DNA from: Mansonella perstans
Lineage: Eukaryota; Nematoda; Chromadorea; Rhabditida; Onchocercidae
Assembly (NCBI GenBank): GCA_037074765.1
Contig: JBAMDO010000178.1
Location: 1 to 64,000 of the forward strand
Length of the DNA: 64,000 bases
Direction: 5' to 3'
The stretch's first letter is position 1; each line of letters starts with the position of its first letter. Both the position numbers and the translations under genes were made by a program. Under the pieces are notes generated by a model. It made no database searches and had not been told where the DNA came from. It was given only the letters and a program-made list of their open reading frames with translations. Positions 1-12,167 of this stretch are shown here, piece after piece.

Positions 1-3
1 CAC

Positions 4-1314
4 GTAAGTAGTCTTCCTCAGTGTTTTCGTGATTAGTATGTTCTCCGTGGAATGATGAATTCGAAGACAGCCTTTAGTTGTATCAGCATTCAAACGAAAT
101 CTAGCTTTACAACCCAATGGAAGATAGTTTGATTTGGACGTTTACCGCCTCCTGAAGAATGAATGTGATATATTTGATTTTCTAAGACAAATTTCGAGAT
201 CGTTTAATTTTTTTTCATCAGATTTATTATTTGCTTTATTTACATTATTCAACAGCAGAATTGAGTACACGGAAACATTTTTATTTTAATTTAACTCTTT
301 CATAGAAATTTTAACGATAAGTTCTTTTGAACAATTTTTTCGACGATGTCATAGGTCATTCATTTCTCTCTATTCATGTTGCTTACCATGTTTATTGTCT
401 TCTCATGTTATTAAGACGAATAAAGTTGTAATATGTGATGTTACTAGAATTGATGACTGCCTTTTGCACCTGTCATAAACAACACATTTTGACCAATACT
501 GCATTTGTATAGGTAATGGAATGAAATACGATTCATTTGTTAAAAATAATTCTTTTTGTGTGTTTGATGCAGATATTGCAGAGTGACAGAAGCCTAGCTT
601 TACATTGACATAAATAGCATGAAGCTATCAGTAGCTCGATTTCTTCTCGAGAATTGTTAAGTTACCGAAAAAATTTTTTTTTTGCTGAGATAAAAAGTGC
701 ATCACAAAATGTTCATTTAAAGAAAAAAAATTCGGATCTAATTGTCATTTATTCATTATTTTGTGGATTCAAAAAGGCTGGCTGGTTAGATCCCTTGAAA
801 TTACTCATTCTAATACTGCCAATCTTCGTGATATTAAGGCAGCAGCTGGCGAACATAATTTTTAAATTTGGTGAAATGCTAATTCATGATATAATGCTAC
901 GTTAAAATGGTCAAAATGAATAACTACAATGTAAAAAAAAAATTTTTTTTCTCTTAAAATGACCTCGTAAATATGGTATTATCGGGAGAAAATGAAGTGA
1001 TAATTATCGATTTCATCATTTGCTATTTTGCCTAAATCTGTTTAAAAGTTTTCCTAAAAAAAATTTTGAAAACTTTTCTCTTAAATTTTTTTTTATCTTG
1101 AAAAGATGAAACGAAAAAAAAAAATTTGATTTCAATTATAATTCATATTCAAAATTAAGGTTACAAGGAAAAACATTGATTGACTATTCTGTCAAATGAA
1201 ATTTATTTATCATTTTCTTTCCTACTGCTTAGAATTAGAATGATTGTCCCCCAGCTCCAAAGACAACATTAATTAACATAAACGTGATAATGTTCTATTT
1301 TCAATCCTATCCAG
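4..1314 (+). other. Probable intron or non-coding tract
   Basis: AT-rich sequence with A and T runs between a donor-like site at the left edge and the acceptor at 1314. I see no convincing exon in it. The longest open frame (654-905) begins at TTG and is low-complexity. Confidence 0.4.
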
Positions 1315-1414
1315 TGTCATAGTTACAGCTCAGCAGTATGACCAGTGGCTAGCAGCTGGAGTGGAAGAGCGACAAACGAAACTGGCAAACCGGCTGGTGG
1401 AGTGGTTGATGTAA
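1315..1414 (+). CDS. 3' terminal exon of an unrecognised gene (partial)
   Basis: After a good acceptor (CTATCCAG at 1307-1314) an open frame of 33 codons runs to TAA at 1412-1414. It reads VIVTAQQYDQWLAAG, then VEERQTKLANRLVEWLM. It is richer in G and C than its surroundings. AATAAA-type poly(A) signals follow at about 1499 and 1538. Earlier exons should lie to the left: a strong donor (CAC|GTAAGT) sits at position 3, at the edge of the window, so one intron may span most of 4-1314. I do not recognise the protein; the helical, charged tail has no motif I can name. The alternative is a chance open stretch, but the acceptor, base composition and poly(A) signals together favour a real last exon. 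Confidence 0.45.
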
Positions 1415-1535
1415 ACAATCATCCATCAACCGCAACAGCTTTTCTTGGATTAATATCCAATTCTCTCCCAATTTCTACATCTCAGCTGACATCTTAACAA
1501 ATAAATGATACTTGGAGATTGTGAAGTCTCCAAGC

Positions 1536-3476
1536 CTAAATAAAAGTCATGTTGTGATAAAACTGCTTTTGGGCTTCTTTCAACCGCCAAATGACAGGAA
1601 AATTGCACTTCTCAAAAGCTAAACAGTATTTCTTTTTCAATCATTTTAGTGAATGAATTCAGAATTTTACCAAAGTTTTCTGTCTCCACTCACTAAAATG
1701 TTTCAAAACAACAAAATCAGTTGACTATTTGATAATAAAATAACCACTGATGATGCATGGTGTAGTGCTGGTATATGGTATATTAAATAATTTTACATTA
1801 TGTCTTATTAATTCTGTTAAATTTATTCCAAAATATCAAAAAACTAAATAGCGATTGAATTCATTTTCGAAAATATAATTTGCCAGAATCACTGCTGATT
1901 TTCGTGAAGTTTTCGCGAAGAATGAAAGAAAAAAGTGAAACGTTACCTCTTCTTCGTGGAGTCCCGTAATGAGCGCAATGAAACACTATATATTTATATT
2001 TAAAGCGCCCAATCACTTGCCCTTCACCATCTCGGAGAACTTCAGAACTAGCCACTCTATATGGATAACTTCCTACGACCTTATATGCTTCGAATGCTTC
2101 TTGGAATTCGTCAAAACTGAAAGAAAGGAAAAAATATTATAAATCATTATAATAATTGCAGTTCTTTTCTGGTATTGCAGCAATCTCCTTTCTAAAATTA
2201 TGTGTTTTATTAAAAGGATACACAGTACCGTTGAAATTCAGCTCCGTCGTGAATATGTGAAGCCTTAAGTCGAAGTTCTTCTTGTTCCGTTGGGGTGAAT
2301 GTCGACAATGTTCTATTACCGTATAATTGACTGAGATTTATTAATTTTGATTCTGTGCGTTTTCCTTTAGTGCTTGATGAAGCTGAAATTATAATTTCAT
2401 AATTTCAAATCAAATTGAAAAAAATAAGAATGAAAAGTTGAAAATCTCCAAAAACGAACTCCTTCCAGTAACACAGAAAGTTTATCAAGCTCTCACCATT
2501 TTCCGCACATTTGATCTCCTCATCATTTCGGTTATGCGATTTTTTCTCATCAAGCTGTTCATCTAACACTGAATTATCAGGGTGCTGCTTGTCCAGTCCT
2601 TTATCTTGATCATCCCTGCTACTTAAATCAACAGGCTTTTCTTCTGTTTCATCAGCGTATAATTGTGCGATATTTTGCGTTTTACTTCCACTTTGCTCGT
2701 TGTTATGTTCTAAAAGTACTCGCTCTTTTAAAGACTGTGCCTCTTTCCGAAAATATTTATATTCTTTTGAAAAGCGTTTCTAAAAAGTATCGACTGCTTA
2801 CGGATTATATGCCTAATAAATTTAGGCTTTCGCTTATTTCGACTTGATCCGTTTTCAATTATCATTATATCATATTCTTCATTCACTGAAAGTATGTCAA
2901 TTTTTAGTGCTAAGCCATAAATAATTCCATAATTCAACCGATACTTTGTGATTTCGTGATATTACAGACTTTTTCTCATTTCCAATAGATTGTACCAAAT
3001 TTTTTTACTCTACTGTAGCTGAGCATATTTGATTAATCAGTTACCTTCGTTATTATGACCAGTTTTTCGGAATAAATTTCGATGGTAACATTTGCTGAAA
3101 AATCGCTCTTTTATGGATATTTTTGTACCTACCGAAAGTTCTCATTCCAGTTTCAGTTTGTTTCATCAATCCTCTCTTTGCAGCAGCTTCTACTGCACTT
3201 CTATCACTGTTCTCCGTTTTTCCAACTTGCTCAATTATTTGCAGTTCTGCAGCTGAAGTAGTCGACTCAGCTTGCATTGATAAATTGCACAGATTATGGT
3301 TTGTAATCATTATATCCTGCAAATTCATGGACATTACTATGCTTGTAAATATTGTTCCACTTCAACAGTACTCTGATACTTATTGATACACTTACATTGA
3401 GATCAGCTCTTTGAAATTCTTCCACATACTGTGAAGTTGTGGCAGGAGCTTCAATTGTATCTCTTGATAACGCCAT
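1536..3476 (-). CDS. ZSWIM3/FAR1-like domain protein, eight exons, 376 aa
   Basis: Exons (minus strand): 3476-3396, 3316-3133, 3094-3045, 2943-2802, 2763-2497, 2382-2229, 2116-1947, 1618-1536. Phases agree and total 377 codons including TAG. The start is ATG at 3476 (MALSRDTIEAP). The middle is acidic and Ser/Asp/Glu/Lys-rich, probably disordered. The last about 85 residues look like a domain: FDEFQEAFEAYK, then YRVASSEVLRDGEG, FKYKYIVFHCAHYG, a PRRR basic patch and KCNFPVIWRLKEAQ. That order (aromatic helix, strands, Cys/His, basic patch, C-x-F) resembles the N-terminal module of ZSWIM3 and of FAR1/MULE-type DNA-binding proteins; this is inference from pattern only. There is no transposase or SWIM domain after it. 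The acceptors of exons 4 and 5 (CACAAAG and TTCAAAAG) are weak and the intron between them is only 38 nt, so that part of the model is the least certain. Its 3' end converges on the plus-strand gene at 1414. Confidence 0.6.
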
Positions 3477-4395
3477 TTTAGACTAAAATGAAAAGGTAAT
3501 AAAAAATGGCCAATTATTTGAATAAATTAATTATCAAAATAAAGAAAAAATAAAGAATGGATTTAAATATTATTCTGTTATTAGATTAAATTTTGAAATT
3601 TGTTTGGAAATTCATTTCTGGATGGATTTAAAGCAATTCTTTATCAGTATTTAAATAAATAGTTTAGTTATTTCTAAGCAAAGTATGAACAATTATCATT
3701 CAAACAAAAACACAGAAGTTAACTTCAATGAAATGGATTTGAGCAATTTAGATATACATTAAAGTTTAATTCATTTTGTTAATTATTTACTGAAATTCAA
3801 AACAAAGCAATCGTAATTGAATTGAAAATTTATTTGAATTATTTACTTTAATTTTAGAATTTCACGCAAACACGCAAACACTCGAAGAAAGCCAAAATCA
3901 AATTGAAAATGAAGAGTGAGGAAAAGGGATGCCATCAAGTAAAAAAAAGAAAGTAGTAATGAAAGGCCAGAGGTTGAGGTCAGCAAAAAGAATATAGCAG
4001 GAGGTCAGCTTGCTGCACAGTAGGAGTGGTCAACGACTGCTCGTTGACATCTCTGACAGCGAAATCTTTTTTGTAATCGCGAGAGAAGCAGAAGAGAGTG
4101 GACAGCAGTTTTAAGAGGGACCTTCCTACTATCCATCTCTCCAGCATTCTTAGTCCCTTCTCTTACTTCATCATAACAAAAATAAGCTTTCTGAAGAACA
4201 TAGTACATTTATTACAACAAAGAATTGCACTTCCCGTTGTTTTTTCCGCACTTTTATCTGTCCATCTTTCCTTGACCACTACTTTGGCATTTTCTCACTT
4301 ACCGCCTGTCTCATTCATACAATTCATTCAATATGCAAATATTTCATTTGAAAATTTTACAAAATTCAAGAAAGTAAAATTTTAGCGAAAAAATT

Positions 4396-4490
4396 CAAAG
4401 TGCAAAAAAGTGCAAAAAAGTGCAAAATATTCGTCAAAGAAAAAAAAGAGAAAGAAAGAAAATTGAAAGTGCAAAAAAGTGCAAAAGATT
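4396..4490 (+). repeat. Short duplicated GTGCAAAAAA block
   Basis: The motif AAGTGCAAAAAAGTGCAAAA followed by a TTCGTCAAA sequence occurs twice (about 4398-4438 and 4468-4499), separated by a GAAA-rich stretch. It is a simple local duplication with no evident function. Confidence 0.55.
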
Positions 4491-6593
4491 CGTCAAAAGG
4501 AAAAGAGAGACAGAAAGAGAGAGATGTTGAAAGATCAAAAGGGAAAGGGAATTTGTAGGGTCAGCCTACAGCTGAATGTGTAGGGGTGGACATTGGTCAA
4601 TGGCGGGTTGAACATAGAGCCTCCATCCACAATTGATCCTTGATAGTGATGGTCGTATTTTTTGCACAAAGCGAGGGAAGCGAGAGAAGGGGGGTTAAGA
4701 GGGGCTGTGCACACATTCCTTATGTCCAAGAGAAATTTTCTGCGGGAAAAAAGATTTGTCTCATGATCATTTATTTTCATTGAATTAATTCAATTCTCCA
4801 ATATGAAGTAGAAATAAGTATTGAATATGGATTACAACAAACTTCATTGAGTGAAAGAAATAAGTAAGAATTATTGGGTCAAAAAGCAATAACAAAATGT
4901 TTTTTTTAATTTAATTAATTAAATGCTATAAAAGAAATAGACTAGTTAAGTCTTGTAATTATAGTCATAGTACAATTTCCAATAAACTAAAATAGTTTGA
5001 AGTGATTCAATTTTTATTTAAAAAATTTGCAAAATTCGAAAAAGGAGAAAGGAAAAAGAATCCATATTAGTAGACAGTGGTTAAAAAGTCGATGAGCTAA
5101 CAGTGAACTGATAGAACAATACATTCAACGACTGTATACATTTTAAATTATTTTTTTCACTTTTTGACTATTTTGATTTTGTCCATCTCTCACATATTTC
5201 TTTATTGCACTGGTTGCTGTATCGATCTCTTTGACAGATGACAAATACAAAGAATATATGATCGCAGATGAAGTACGACCTTTGACCTAGTAACATCTAA
5301 AAGAGACATCAGCAATCTATTTTGTGCTTTTTGTAGAAATTATTTTTATTATCTTATCGGAATATTCAGAAATTTTAGAAGATAACACAGATCTACGCCA
5401 ATTCAGTTAATAAAAAAGCACAAATATGAAGAAATTCAATAAATTGATCAATAATTCACAGTCTATTGTATTATAATTAATTATGTAACATTCAAGTCAT
5501 TCGAACATTTTCTTTATGTTTTCTATTTATTTCCATTCAACTTGTTGAATTAATTCAATTCATAAAACAAAGCGCAACGGTTTGATTTGCTTCTTGATTT
5601 CATTGAAGGCAAATTTAAAATGTTCTCCGAGTAAAATAAGAAATAATATTTCAACAAGTATAAACATATTAAAATAACATTACGTCGAGGTATGTTTGTG
5701 ACAAAGGAAGGATTGCAACCATTTGTTGAATGTTGGATGTGTTGTGAATAGTAATAGTAATAGTATCCAGCTGTTGTAAACTCCTGTTTTAGTAGATTAT
5801 GGTTGTATTATAATTAGGTGTATGTTCGTCACCAATGTAAATTTAGATTTTATTGAGCATGCTCATCAAGTTGTGCAAGTAAATGGGTAGAAATCCAGGT
5901 AAAAATTAGCACGTAATTATATTGCATTTTAGAAATATAATTAATATTCCAACATTTGCGTAAACATTGGCTTACAGTGTAATGCTTAATTCCGATATTC
6001 TACATTTAATCAGCCGCTTTTATAAGTATAGAAAGTATATATGAATGATAATTTACTCATTAAAATAATTTACGATCTGTTTTTAATTGTTTAAACTTTT
6101 AATTTTTTTTGAAGAAAAAATTTTGAATAGAGTAGCGTCTACAGTACTTATAATCCAATTAAAATTAAAATGCTGATTTTAATAACCTTTTTTGCGCATC
6201 ATAAATTTTTTTCCCAATCCATTGTTTTCTTTTGTATTTTTTTAATTTTTTTCAGAATGGTTATGAATTTTTTGCTGCTTGTCATTTGATTGAGGTTTCT
6301 TCGGCTTCAAATTACTGTAACGAATTTAACAATAGCGGCGCCGATTGTTAAACAGTGGCTGAGAAATTACGATGTCCATTCGTTACATCAACATCAAACA
6401 AATATCGCTTAAAAGTACGATCAAATAAACAAGATAAAATTGATATTGATGATGCGACAAATGAAAAACATGATGATAAATTATGATTTTTCTTTTCAAT
6501 CCTTCTTTCTTGTAATAATTTTATAAATTTCCTTGTCAGTTTTTTGATTGTATCACTATTATCAACACTTGTCATTACTGTTGTTATTATCAC

Positions 6594-6665
6594 TATTGTC
6601 ATTGTTATTATTGTTATTATTATTATTATTATTATTGTTATTATTAGTATTATTTTTGATATTAG
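6594..6665. repeat. Degenerate (ATT)n microsatellite
   Basis: Interrupted TTATTATTATTATTATTATT tract just downstream of the APMAP-like gene. Confidence 0.7.
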
Positions 6666-6873
6666 TATTATAACTTTCAATTTTTGACACAAAGCAAACA
6701 AATTTTCATTAATCTATTTATTTTGAATTCTAAATCCAAACAATTTATAGAGTTGTAATTGAAAATTTCAGTAGCATGATATACCAAAACACGAAACAGA
6801 AAAACAAATGTTTCAAATAATTCAATGACTTTAAATAAGAGTGGATTTCTTTTTCTTTTCAAGAAAAAGCATG

Positions 6874-9800
6874 TCACAATGACGTTGATGGTTTAAATCT
6901 GGCCAAGAACATGTTATTATCAGCACCAAGCAAGACAGTACCATCGTCAAGTTCTATTGCCTGTGATAAAAATAAATTGCATTTTATATCATGTTTTTTT
7001 GCCACAAAAATCATTGATAAATCATTAGTTATGCGAAATGGAATGGGAAATACAAAAATTTTGAATGCAATAAATGATTATAATTAATGAGTAAATTAAC
7101 CAAGTAGTGAAAATTTGCTACCTGAGAAATTGAACTTATAATTAAACCACTAGGATCATGGAAACTTCGCGTTATGGTACCGTTAATTGGGTCGATAAGC
7201 AATAACAAACCATATTTGGGTAAGAAATAATCAAGAATTGACATAAGCGTATGACTTGTTAATATCTGTAACATCATAAATAGAATTCATTGAAGATATT
7301 AGTTTGTTTCTTTTAAGTAGGTATTTCTTGTATACGATATTCATGTGAAATAATATACTGTAAAAAGATATCGAATTTAGGAATGATGAGTATTGGTATT
7401 CTTGAAAATTATTAGCACGGTATTTTTCACTAAGTATTTTCTAAAAATTTTTTTCAATGAAACAGCAAATGGCTAAAGATTACAGAAATTCAGAACTGTT
7501 GGCTGGGAAAAAAGGAAAAAAATTAAGGATAATTTTTTGCAAAAATAAAACTACCAATTATTTAAAATGTTCCCAGAAATTTTTGAACTTTTGTCCATTT
7601 ATTAATGAAAACTAATTTCTTTATATTGTAAAAAATAAAATGAGCAAAATAAGAATACCATTGCAATCACATCCCTTAAAAAGGGCCTTTCAGTAATCCA
7701 AGAATCATCTTTCAGACGAACTTGTCCAAGTGGTACCCATAGCATGCCGTTACTTGCTCTTCTAATATTATCCGGATATCCAGGTAAATTACTTGCTACA
7801 ATCGTATATTTCTCAAATTTATAATTGAAACAATACCTGAAAATGCAGTTTGTCAGGATTTAAATGAGGAAAATCAACTGGACAAAGTGGTCATTCGACT
7901 GTAGGATAAAGAAAAGTTTTTAGTCATCATTTGCAGAATAAAGTTGAATAATTTTGTATAATATCAATTTTAACAATTGATAGAAAAAAAAGTTAGAAAT
8001 TATAAGAATTCAATGAATTTGATGATAGAAAATTGACTTGAGTATTCGAAGATTGCCCATTTCGGAGAGAAATATGCATTTCTCAGCCTCATCGAATTCC
8101 ACACCGTTCGGATAATGTAAACCATCGATTAGCACACGAATCACACCTGTACGCATATCGTAATGCAATAATCTGAATAGAAATGTGATAGAAATGAATT
8201 TCTAATTTCAATTTTTAATTCTAATTCAAGCGAAGTAATTTATAATTTTTCGAAAATTAATAGCAAATTTTCAAGAAGGTTAAGGTTTTTTCACTCAACA
8301 ATAGAAAAAATGTTGAAATTAAATTTAAATTTGATCTGGAATAGCAAGTTTACCTTCCATCCGGCCTATGTTCTAACAATGCGTACAGGTAATCACGATC
8401 AGAAAAACGATAAGATGGTTCGGTGAAGACAATATGATGTTCATCTTGGCTAATATCGAAATCATTGAAATGAACAACTGGCCGAGATGAACTCTGTGTC
8501 ATCTTAGTCCCAGGCTTTAAAATTTGTCTTATTGTTCCTAAAATCTTGCATATATATATGTAAATGCGAACATATAGATTTCTGACATTTACTTAAATTT
8601 TATTTCATTTATCGCACTAAAAATAAAAGAAAACTGAATAAATTACAATAAAGCAAACTTTTTAAATTTGTGGAAAATCAGAAGAAAGAATTTCTTCTTA
8701 AAAATTTAAAATTTGAAAAGTTAACAATGTTTATATAAATGAAATAAAATTTATTTCATTACTGTTAAATCGGAAAACCTTACTGTTAAATCAAATAAAT
8801 TGCGGTATTGGGACAATCATTCCGTCAATAAATTATCGTTTAATAATGATTTTTTTCAAAGAATGTTTGTACCATTTTGAACGTTTATTTTGAAAAATCC
8901 ATAATAAGCATCAGCAATAAACAGTAAATCCGGATTTTTTCGACTAAATCGCATTCCGAGAGGACGGCCGCATTCCAATAACGATTGATAGCTGCCATCA
9001 CATGATCTGCTATATTTCGCTTTTTTAAATAATTTGAAACATTTCACCAACTTGGCCTGTGAAAATTATTCGTAAATTAAACTAAAATATATCTTACCGT
9101 TACTTATTGTAAAATTAATTATCCTTAATAAAAATATCGAATAGTTTGTTGCAAAAGTTACGTACTATTTCCAGAACGAATTTTCCAAAAAAAAAGAATT
9201 TTCTAACTGTAAGTTCCACATCGACTTTGTATTTTGTATGAAAACTAGAATACAGTAATGAATTAAGCACTTTTGAGGCGAACGATATTAAATCATGCAT
9301 ACATTTTTAGATTCATCGATTTCAATTGCGGCAATGAAACCAGTTTTGAGTCCAGCATATATAATTTTGCTTTCTTCATGTACTGCGATCGATTCTGGTC
9401 CATGAATTTGATTCAGTAATAATATCTCCGCATCCGTTAATTCTTGATTTTGTGTTAAAGCACCCGTAAGTTTTGGTGGTTTTGGTAATCTAAAATTGAA
9501 ATTAATTCAACAATTATTTCAGGATGTTAAAGAATCACTGTTCATCGCTGAAGGAAAATAATAATGGAGAGAGCACAGAAATCAACCAAAAATTTTATAT
9601 TCCTTTGAAAAATAAGAAATGCATGAATTTTGTTACATATTGTCGTTAAATGATTACTATTTATTATCAGTTATCGAAATGAAGCTCTTTGAATTCACTG
9701 ACATAGGTGTTACTTAATTCATTCACTTTATTTAGATAGTAAAAGGTAGTAAGGTGAAATGTCGCAAAAGTAATAACATTTGCATATTTTATTGCAAATT

Positions 9801-10200
9801 TCTTCTACAAAATTAAACTACTAGCAAATTTGGATCGAAAATGGCTAAAACGGTGCAAATTTTTAAATTTAAAATTTGAAACAGAGAAGATTATTTTTTA
9901 TACATCGATAATTCACTAACAATCAAAAATTTAATTTGACAAAAACTTTTTACATGATTTTTGATAATGACATTTTTTTCCTTTTTGGTATTTCATCATT
10001 TTTATATTGCAAAATTTGATAAAATTTCTCAAAATAAATTTTAAATCTTACCTATACTTAACGGATTGAATAGGTCCGTTAAAAACATAGTAGTGCAATA
10101 ATATTGCCAAGAAGACAGAAATAAATAAACCAAACGAAAAAAGATATAGACGATGACGACTAAAAAGTATATTGTTATTATTGTTGTTTTGAAATATCAT
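6874..10200 (-). CDS. APMAP: Adipocyte plasma membrane-associated protein (APMAP), strictosidine-synthase-like
   Basis: Exons (minus strand): 10200-10052, 9489-9303, 9056-8873, 8537-8354, 8172-8038, 7836-7659, 7265-7122, 6960-6874; phases agree, 415 aa, the usual family length (about 416). A short Asn-rich cytosolic N-terminus is followed by one membrane segment (about residues 19-38), making a type II signal anchor. The rest is the six-bladed strictosidine-synthase-like propeller. Recognisable stretches are IHGPESIAV, CGRPLGMRF, FIADAYYGFFK, HYPNGVEFD, GYPDNIRRASNGMLWV, FHDPSGLI and LLGADNN, each matching the family in order. APMAP relatives carry arylesterase/lactonase-like activity in mammals, and the insect counterpart is hemomucin; the worm substrate is unknown. 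Most introns are clean GT-AG with TTTCAG acceptors. The exon 5 donor (CAA|GTCAAT) is weak. A TTG-initiated frame upstream (10295-10531) is not part of the protein. Confidence 0.93.
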
Positions 10201-12167
10201 CACTGACAATTTCAACTATCCATTCGTCTCATTATCATCTATTCGTTCTAAATATCTTCTTACTATTGAATATGAAATTCTCAAATTCGAAATTTCAAAG
10301 ATTTATCAAAACATACGTTGAAAATCGTCGTGGCTTTTTAGTTTTTGGTAAATATATTATAGCTGACAGTGATGAGTCTTCTCCCAAGACGCCATGAGAC
10401 TGACGATGATTACGTTGATTTACTTTGTATCGTACCATTTGATAGTTATTCAAATTGCATGCTAGAACTGAAGCAAATGAATGTCGTATAATATAAAAGA
10501 GTATAATGAGAAAAAAAAAAGATCTGAGCAAAAATTGTGTAGTTTTTTCATATCAAAGATAAGTAAAGTAACAGTTAATTCTCAGTACTTTGTTGGAAAT
10601 GTGGGAAGAAATGCGTATGAAAGAGAATGTATGAAGTGAGACTGAGAGATCAATCTAGATCGAATATTGTAGGACATTTCATTAGCATCAATCATTGGAA
10701 ATGATAGCATAATAAATTAGTATTATTACTGATAATAGGAAATGATGTATTACAAATTAGCACAGATTACTGAGAATGGCAAATGATTGGTTTATGTTTT
10801 AGAAAATATCAAATTGTTGCTACTATCACCTTCAAATTGGTTTTATACACAATTTGAAATATATTTTAAATTGGCTGAATAAATGAATAGATCAAAAAAA
10901 TGCATCTCAACGTATTCTTTCAAGTTTTTAAGAAAGTTCAGGAGGATTCGAGAGGATATTTAATCAATTTTTAACGTGTTTTTTTTTTCCATATTTGCAA
11001 TTAGTTGTTTTCGTCAAGTATTTAGTATATTATTTATCAGTAATATATGCAAAGTCTTCCTCAAATTTTTTTCTTTTGCGAAACGAAGTGATTTTATTCC
11101 ATTATTTCATTTACTATTGCTTCATAAAGTAAATAATATGGATATTAAATTTATATACATAATTGATAAATAATATACTAAATAATTGACGGAAACAAGT
11201 AATTGGCGTAAATTAATATTGGTATAAATGATAAACTGATATAAGTGATTCTTGATTCAAAACAACGTGATCGTGACTTAACTTATGCGTAACCAAGCGC
11301 ATTACACGCGATTAGGTAGGTATTATGACGATGAATTGAATCATACAATCAGTGAATAAACATTGGTTCATAATTTTTTAGAGGCAATAATTATCATTAA
11401 TTCGGATGATAATTGACTTAGATGTTTTCTTTTAGCTGATATACTTCTACAGCATTTTTTTCGAAAAATCTTGAAAACAATAGTATCATCCGAAATATAA
11501 AATTCGGACAGTTTTAATTTCATGGTTGCTTTTTTTGAACTATTAGAAAATGATTATGTTAATGTGAAGCATTGTGTGACACGCTGAACAGAATTTCATT
11601 TCTGTTAAATATTCCATAGCTTAAAGTTATCTATTTTATCTTTCTAGTGATTATGTTTTTCTACCAGAAAAACTTTAAACGCTGGTCAAAAATGTCAACA
11701 TCAACGCTGTCGTTTGATTATGATCCATAACACTGTACACCGTCATTATGTCATTGTGTAAGCGTTTATGAATCACTGAAAAATTTAAACTCTTCTAACA
11801 ATTAACTACATACAATAATTCATCGTAATTTTGAAGCCCCATGTCGCATTGCTGAAAGTAATTGAGATATTCTAGAGTTCCAAAATAATTTTAATATATA
11901 TTCATGAATATTTGATATTAAGATTACATTTGCAACGTATAAAACAGTGGTCTGTTTAACATTTATCATTAAGTTACGTGTGTAATGGACGGACTCAGAT
12001 TGTGTGGTACTAAGATATGTAGTTGTTGATGTTCGGCAAAAAGATTCATATAAATTATCTTCAGGTTTTCTTTCTGAAAGATTATATTCGACAAGAGATG
12101 CTTGTGAAAAAAGTATTTATGTTCTCAACTTTGTAATTATAGTGATTTTAACATTACGCAAGCGCTA
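10201..12167. other. Intergenic, upstream of APMAP; no gene seen
   Basis: AT-rich DNA holding the APMAP promoter region. I find no exon with credible splice sites or an RNA gene here. The open frame at 10976-11173 is low-complexity. Confidence 0.5.

Larger units (their letters stand above)
3477..6873. other. Intergenic tract, no gene seen
   Basis: This lies between two minus-strand genes and so includes the upstream region of the gene at 1536-3476. 4000-4200 and 4540-4740 are less AT-rich than the rest, with purine-rich GAGAGAAG runs, and could be promoter or 5' leader, but no exon can be supported. The open frames here lack splice context. A degenerate ATT trinucleotide tract lies at about 6594-6665. 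Confidence 0.5.

Noticed and set aside
10295..10531. Signal-peptide-like minus-strand frame upstream of APMAP
   Set aside because: The initiation codon is TTG and the hydrophobic start comes from T-rich DNA. The APMAP start at 10200 is well placed, so this is more likely 5' flank.
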